NCBI GenBank assembly: GCA_903772945.1
Contig: CAICTM010000157.1
Coordinates: 40,191 to 104,190, forward strand
Reading direction: 5' to 3'
Length of the DNA: 64,000 nt
From: Seminavis robusta
Lineage: Eukaryota > Bacillariophyta > Bacillariophyceae > Naviculales > Naviculaceae
Shown here: one piece after another, positions 59,498 to 64,000 of the stretch
Position numbering within the stretch: position 1 is the stretch's first letter
Layout of the letters: every line of letters begins with the position of its first letter
The notes under the pieces: generated by a model
Database searches by the model: none
Seen by the model: the letters and a program-made list of their open reading frames with translations, nothing else
Told to the model about the DNA's origin: nothing
Translations under genes and position numbers: made by a program

Positions 59498-60404
59498 GTT
59501 GCAAGCTCCAGAAGTACTACGGGAAGAAAGAGCAGTGGAAAGGGGGGTTGAGCATGTCCCACAAGAGGAAATAGAAAGAGACGAAGAAGACTCTACTGGC
59601 AGCAGTCACAGCTCTGAGGATGATGATGACGACGACAGCAGTGTGAACGATGATAACGATGGCACTGCGGAAGCCCAAGATTTGCTGACCCTCGTGTTGG
59701 ACGAATACGATCCTCGCCGCATGAGACTGACCGAGGCGGAATGGAACTGGGCGCTCGATATCAAAGAGGCGCTGGTAGCAGATGCCGAGCTGGATAATTT
59801 GACGGACTTTATGTACGCCCAATATGCGATTGTGTGTCCACCAGGCGATTTGGAAACGGTCAAGGCGCGTGCTACCGTCCACCAACACTTTCGTCAGGAA
59901 TATTACGTTCGAGATACTTTAGAGGATGCCGCAGTCCGAATGAAGCAAATGTTTGACTTGGCTCCGGGACAGTTTTTGGACTTTTCCTTTAACCCATCGC
60001 TCGGCTGTTATGTATTTGTCAACGATCCCACCAAACTCGATTCCACACAATTTACCACCAGTGCCAAGATTAATGGCTTTATGGGGGGCACCCACTACTT
60101 CCACAACGCGTTCTTTCCCGACATGGATTCCATTCGAAAGGGGATTGTCGTCATGGCAGAAGCCGAGCAATGGAGCTGGACCAAGAAACAAGACTTTCGA
60201 ATCATACAGAAACAATTTGATGAGTTCATTGGCGTCTATCCGTTTATTGGACAGTGTCGTTTCTACAATTCCGGCCTGGTATTCAACATGATGGCCGCAA
60301 TATTGCGACGAGTCCTACCCACCAAGCAGCTCCGGGACCAATTCAAAACCCTACATGAAATTCACTGCCACAGTATATCTCTTGCGGATATGAAACCCAA
60401 ATAA
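59496..60404 (+). CDS. CRAL-TRIO/SEC14-like lipid-binding protein
   Basis: 302 residues. An acidic disordered head (residues about 24-65, with DDDDDDSSVNDDND) is followed by a helical part (about 65-145). The region about 195-285 is CRAL-TRIO-like: a loop GFMGGTHYFHNAFFPDM, then KGIVVMAEAEQWSW, FDEFIGVYPFIGQCRFYNSGLVFNMMAAILRRVLPTKQLRDQF, which fits the Y-P-x-x...x-x-N-x-P-x-x-F...hK-P-x-h pattern of the lipid-exchange fold as seen in diatom members. It probably binds or moves a lipid or other hydrophobic ligand; ligand unknown. The match is by pattern, so moderate certainty. Confidence 0.65.
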   Translation: MLQAPEVLREERAVERGVEHVPQEEIERDEEDSTGSSHSSEDDDDDDSSVNDDNDGTAEAQDLLTLVLDEYDPRRMRLTEAEWNWALDIKEALVADAELDNLTDFMYAQYAIVCPPGDLETVKARATVHQHFRQEYYVRDTLEDAAVRMKQMFDLAPGQFLDFSFNPSLGCYVFVNDPTKLDSTQFTTSAKINGFMGGTHYFHNAFFPDMDSIRKGIVVMAEAEQWSWTKKQDFRIIQKQFDEFIGVYPFIGQCRFYNSGLVFNMMAAILRRVLPTKQLRDQFKTLHEIHCHSISLADMKPK

Positions 60405-61383
60405 GGATGCTAGACAAAATAACGAGACTCTGAAATCCGCTATGAAAATGAACAATCCTTTTCGCTTTTACGTCACTTGACGCAAAGAGAACTGGTAGCC
60501 AATACAACTAATACTACATACTACTGTGCATTTAGAGTGAATCGATTGATTAGCTATCCACAACTCGCTCTCGTAAAACAATGCATGCTTCTGTGCACTC
60601 TGCTCCTCTTCCGGTATAATACCATCATTAAATCTGTGCATCAGTGTGCTTTGTTTCCAAAAGATTGGGGTGTGTACGGACTGCCAGTTTCACCATCCCC
60701 GAGCTAGAAGTTTCACCGTGAAACTATTAGTTTCACTCTGACGTAGAACTAGTTAGTTTCACGCGTGTCAATTTTACAATAGTCAAGCGTGAAACTAGGA
60801 GCTATTACACAAGGCGAATAAGTAGCGACTAAAGGAATCTTTAGTGGTTGGTTTAGTAGATTTTAGTTCATCTATTCCTTTAGTAATGGTGGTGTACTAC
60901 CAGCAGATGACTAACTCGTACTAATTTAGTAGTATTTTAATTTGGAAGTCTAACAACAGAGCAATGATAAAGAATCACCTTGGGATCTAAAAAACTACAC
61001 GACAATATAGTGCGATTAATAAAAAAGATAAATGATCACTTGGTGGGGATACAATATTCATATCAGCATGTTGGATTTAAAGGACTAAACAACCCAAGAT
61101 TAAAAGAAGTGATTACTTTTATTAAGATAACAAGATGAGATAAAAGACCTCAAAACAACATTGGAACATCTTACGATTGTTCGATCGTCAGCACTCTACT
61201 ATGGCCATAATGTTTCGATCTATAAGAACGTTCACTCTACTATTTACAGTCAAAGGCCGAGAAATAAAAGCCATCCGCACTCCATACTCTGCAATTGAGG
61301 GATGGCTTTACTATTAAGCAACAGACTGTCATTCAATCGTTTCGATCGTTTGCACCTCTACTACTCCTCTTCGATCGTTCGAT

Positions 61384-61455
61384 CGTACTATCGGCCGATA
61401 CCGTACTATCGGCCGATACCGTACTATCGGCCGATACCGTACTATCGGCCGATAC
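61384..61455. repeat. 18-bp tandem repeat, four units
   Basis: CGTACTATCGGCCGATAC four times without interruption; each unit carries the palindrome ATCGGCCGAT. Flanking CGATCG words occur on both sides. Confidence 0.95.
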
Positions 61456-61616
61456 CGTACTCCTCTTCGATCGCACCTCTACTCTATCAGCTCTGTCGCC
61501 ATGCTCTGTTGTTGAGGCTGTGCAATGAGGCTCTCTTTTCTTTTTTTAAAGTGCTGTTCTTTTTTAAAGTGCTGTTCTTAAAGAGTTCTTAAAGAGGCTT
61601 TAGTCGTTACGCTCAC

Positions 61617-61649
61617 TCACCGACTAACCAGCCTCCCGTTAGTCGGTGA
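61617..61649. repeat. 12-bp perfect hairpin
   Basis: TCACCGACTAAC, a 9-base loop, GTTAGTCGGTGA. Confidence 0.9.
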
Positions 61650-61971
61650 ACCAACCTTGTGACTAAAGGCTTTAGTCCTTTGGACGTTTAGTCCCTTGGG
61701 TAGACACCACCCCAAGAGACTAAACTATCGACTAAACCATGAAATATGGCTTAGTCGCTACTTTAGTCCCTCTGGTAGAGAGCGGCCTAACGTGTTGCGT
61801 GAAACTAAAATTTCACTTTGCTTGAAACCAAAGTTTCAAATTTAATAAAAATCCACGCCATTTCCTGGGAAGACTATGAGCTGTCTTGCAAGCACCTCGC
61901 AGTCTCGACACCGGTCAGACCATGGCATCTATCTTTTTTTATAAAAACAAATCGTCAAAATTGTCAGTCCC

Positions 61972-62013
61972 GGCGCGCACTAATAGTGCGCGCCGCGCAC
62001 TATTAGTGCGCGG
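61972..62013. repeat. Two abutting GC-rich hairpins
   Basis: GGCGCGCACTA-A-TAGTGCGCGCC (61972-61994) and CCGCGCACTA-T-TAGTGCGCGG (61993-62013) share two bases. Each has a one-base centre; they can also pair with each other. Confidence 0.95.
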
Positions 62014-62424
62014 TCCCATGTTTCACTAGCTACTATCGCCATGACTCTAAGCAGAGCAATGTGGAAGCACACTTGCTCCTGCCTGGACTGGTACGTCACC
62101 GTAGATAGAGTTAGGGTTTTCAAGGGGATCGATCAGTCGGTAGGAGCCAATCCAAGCCACACATTGCTAGTAGCCACCAATCGAAGAGGACAATGGCTTC
62201 CTTTTCTTTTTGATTGAACGGCTACAAGCTACGCTACTAGCCTGTCGTTACCGCCACTGCTACTACTGCTTCTACGGCTACTGCTACTGCCCTCAGCCGT
62301 TGGTCTGATAGCAGGAGCTCTGTTATTCGTTGAATGACCGGTCGTTGTGCCTTTCGGCCGATGACCGATCGATCCTTTTCCTCGGCCATGATGCGTTCAC
62401 CGCCTGGTGTTTCGCTAGCCCCAT

Positions 62425-62553
62425 CTTGAGCGACACCAAATGGGGCTTCGTTTCCCCTCTTGAGCGACACCAACTGGTGCTTCACTCCCCTTTTGAGCGA
62501 CACCAACTGGTGCTTCGACTCCCCACCTCTTGAGCGACACCAACTGGTGCTTC
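62425..62553. repeat. ~33-38-bp tandem repeat with palindrome CACCAACTGGTG
   Basis: Four units of CTTGAGCGACACCAACTGGTGCTTCGxCTCCCC; the first has AAATGGGG in place of AACTGGTG. A further CACCAACTGGTGCT lies at about 62603. On the minus strand the units encode repeating EAPVGVAQ or KHQLVSLKRG phrases, but no start or family supports coding. Confidence 0.85.
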
Positions 62554-63634
62554 GTCTCCTCCTCCTCGGCCGCCTGGCCCTGGAGTTGCTTCGCCTTGGA
62601 GTTCACCAACTGGTGCTCTACTGGTGCTGGTGTTGGTACCAGCCGTTGTTGCCATGCGTCCCGACTCCAGGGCCATGGTCGATCTTTGCGATTTTCGCGA
62701 TTTCATCAACAACAACGGATTGGCCCTTAAGCCTCCGACTGATCGGCCTTAAGTCTTCCCCGGATTGCCGCCTAAGTCTCGTGCTCCTGGCAAGATTGGT
62801 GGTCCCTATGTCTTCGACCGTCACCCCCACTTTTTAGATCCCGACTGACGTCATTCGGTGATGACGTCATCGACGTGACGTGTTTTCATCCATGCTTTCG
62901 AAAATTTTAAGTCGATGCATGAAAAGTCCTTGCGCAAAGACGATGCTTGAAAAGGACCTGGGGCCTCTAAGTCTTTGACTCTGCCCCTTATGTCTTTGCT
63001 CCAACCCTTAAGTCTTCCAACCACCTATGACTTGTTGCGCGACGAGACTTGGGTCCAGGTGGTGGTGACGACCAGTTGCTTGCACTGTTCCACACCACAC
63101 ACCACACAGCCACACCACACCTTGCATTGATATCCTGACAGGCTGGTACCTGACCAGGCACCTGTGTCAGAGATTGAGGTTGACTCATTGCAATGGATCC
63201 CCAGTTCAAAAGCTACCTGGCTGGTAGCCTTTTGGATTCTTGGGTTGGGTTCAAGCCCTGTGCAATCCTACAGCAACAGTACAAGCCTGAGCTACTGTGG
63301 TGGTGGCCCTGGTTCCTCCCATTCCAGGCTCTGCAGTGCAACACTATGAGGTCATAATCCCAATCCTGAAAGCTTCCAACCAAGCCTTCCCCTTCCAGTT
63401 GCCTGCCTCCCAGTTGTTGCCTCCCTTCCAGTTGCTTTCCTGTTGTTGTGAGTCCTTGCTTTGTCCAGCCCCAGCCCCAGTTCTGTTTGCCTGGTGCTTT
63501 GCTGTTGGTCCTCCCTTTATCCAGTTCCTGACTGTTGTTGCCGCTCCCAAAAGCATTGTTGCCGACAGTTCATTGAGTCATTGAATTGTCCCACCGACGA
63601 CACTTCCACACTCCTTCCAGCACCATCCCCAGCC

Positions 63635-63985
63635 ATGTCTGCTGACCTTCTAGTTCGTGGCAAAGCCCACGAGATCAAGTCCGTCTCCAAGGCTATCTTG
63701 GAGTTGACTGATGAAGCCACTCGCCAGTTTGTTACCACCTAGCTCCAGGACCTGTTTGATCACATGGGATTCAGCGGTCAAAGCCTTGATGTGGCACGGC
63801 TCAACCAGTCGTTTTCCCTCCAATCGGTGTGTATCATCGATGGCAAGGTCCAGCCCTTGACTGCACCAACTTTGGCAGAGAAGGACAAAGTCGTCTCTGT
63901 TATTGCCATCATCAGTGACACCATCGGCGAGAGTATTCCTGTTCGTATTCCCCATGATGCATTTACTTGTTTCGTCACCCGCTGA
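63635..63985 (+). pseudogene. Broken or recoded 116-codon frame near window end
   Basis: ATG 63635 begins MSADLLVRGKAHEIKSVSKA; a TAG at 63740-63742 interrupts, after which the same frame continues with LQDLFDHMGFSGQSLDVARLNQ to a TGA at 63985. Both halves look protein-like and of one piece, so this is probably a gene or element fragment with one nonsense change (CAG to TAG would do). No family recognised; the C-terminal half has a beta-rich pattern (SVCIIDGKVQPL, KVVSVIAIISDTI, SIPVRIPHDAFTCFV). Confidence 0.4.
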
Positions 63986-64000
63986 TTAGGGAAATGAATT

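Larger units (their letters stand above)
60754..61807. mobile_element. Candidate fold-back element bounded by TAGTTTCACGC / GCGTGAAACTA
   Basis: TAGTTTCACGC at 60754-60764 is complementary to GCGTGAAACTA at 60787-60797 and again at 61797-61807. Within, AGTAGCGACTAAAGG near 60821 is opposed by CTTAGTCGCTACTTTAGTCCC near 61750. The roughly 1-kb interval has no coding capacity. It may be a MITE with nested termini; no target duplication was identified. Confidence 0.4.
60405..63634. other. Repeat-rich intergenic region without supported gene
   Basis: More than 3 kb of AT-rich then CT-rich DNA with fold-backs and tandem repeats listed separately. Frames on either strand are repeats or shadows. 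The stretch 63350-63530 is pyrimidine-rich with CCAGTTGC words. Words of the GACTAAAG/CTTTAGTC type are frequent between 60820 and 61780. Confidence 0.5.

Overview
The window reads as nuclear DNA of a stramenopile, most likely a raphid pennate diatom. Points for this: a copia element of the diatom CoDi type, with its protease written LDNQST and its RT motif HVDD; a DUF6824 protein; an ABA4-like carotenoid gene; sulfotransferase, CRAL-TRIO and LRR proteins with diatom-style signatures; very short GT-AG introns (75 and 78 bp where I could join exons); and long, nearly intronless genes. I cannot name the species; Seminavis-like genomes are my guess from style only.

Layout. 0.7-11.9 kb holds ordinary genes: ABA4-like (-), a PH protein with a Met/Asn/Gln-rich head (+), a 1129-residue AAA/TPR-type STAND ATPase (-), a leucine-rich-repeat-like protein with a nuclear-type tail (+), a DUF72 protein (-) and, divergent from it, a DUF1275 membrane protein (+). 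12.0-24.1 kb holds two very large disordered Ser/Arg/Lys-rich proteins in divergent orientation, separated by 3.9 kb of nearly gene-free DNA. 24.4-27.5 kb has two tandem paralogs of the 7.4 kb LRR-like gene. 27.8-31.6 kb has a type II membrane sulfotransferase and a type II membrane glycosyltransferase, separated by a degenerate minisatellite.

31.8-42.4 kb is the most informative region. A host gene on the minus strand is split by a 9,873-bp Ty1/copia element with two 194-bp LTRs that look identical and a perfect 5-bp target duplication (ATCTC). With one duplication copy removed, the two halves of the host gene join exactly in frame. The copia element is itself split in its reverse transcriptase by an antisense Ty3/gypsy element whose LTRs are strongly diverged and whose genes are full of frameshifts. 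The younger (inner) element therefore looks older than the outer one, which needs explaining. Just after the copia 5' LTR lies a sequence perfectly complementary to 15 nt inside its own LTR, in the geometry expected of a self-primed element.

42.4-44.5 kb is dense in fold-back repeats. 44.6-53.4 kb carries a DUF6824 gene, a small membrane protein with a decayed tandem copy, a second sulfotransferase, and a three-exon LRR membrane receptor (1087 residues) whose reading frame I joined across both introns. 54.9-60.4 kb carries a third giant disordered protein and a CRAL-TRIO-like protein. 60.4-64.0 kb is repeat-rich, with hairpins, tandem repeats and one short broken reading frame.

I see no operons or prokaryotic features. 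The genes do not obviously form one pathway. Recurring themes are Golgi-type type II membrane enzymes (two sulfotransferases and a glycosyltransferase), three large disordered basic proteins, and LRR-type proteins (three small and one membrane-bound).
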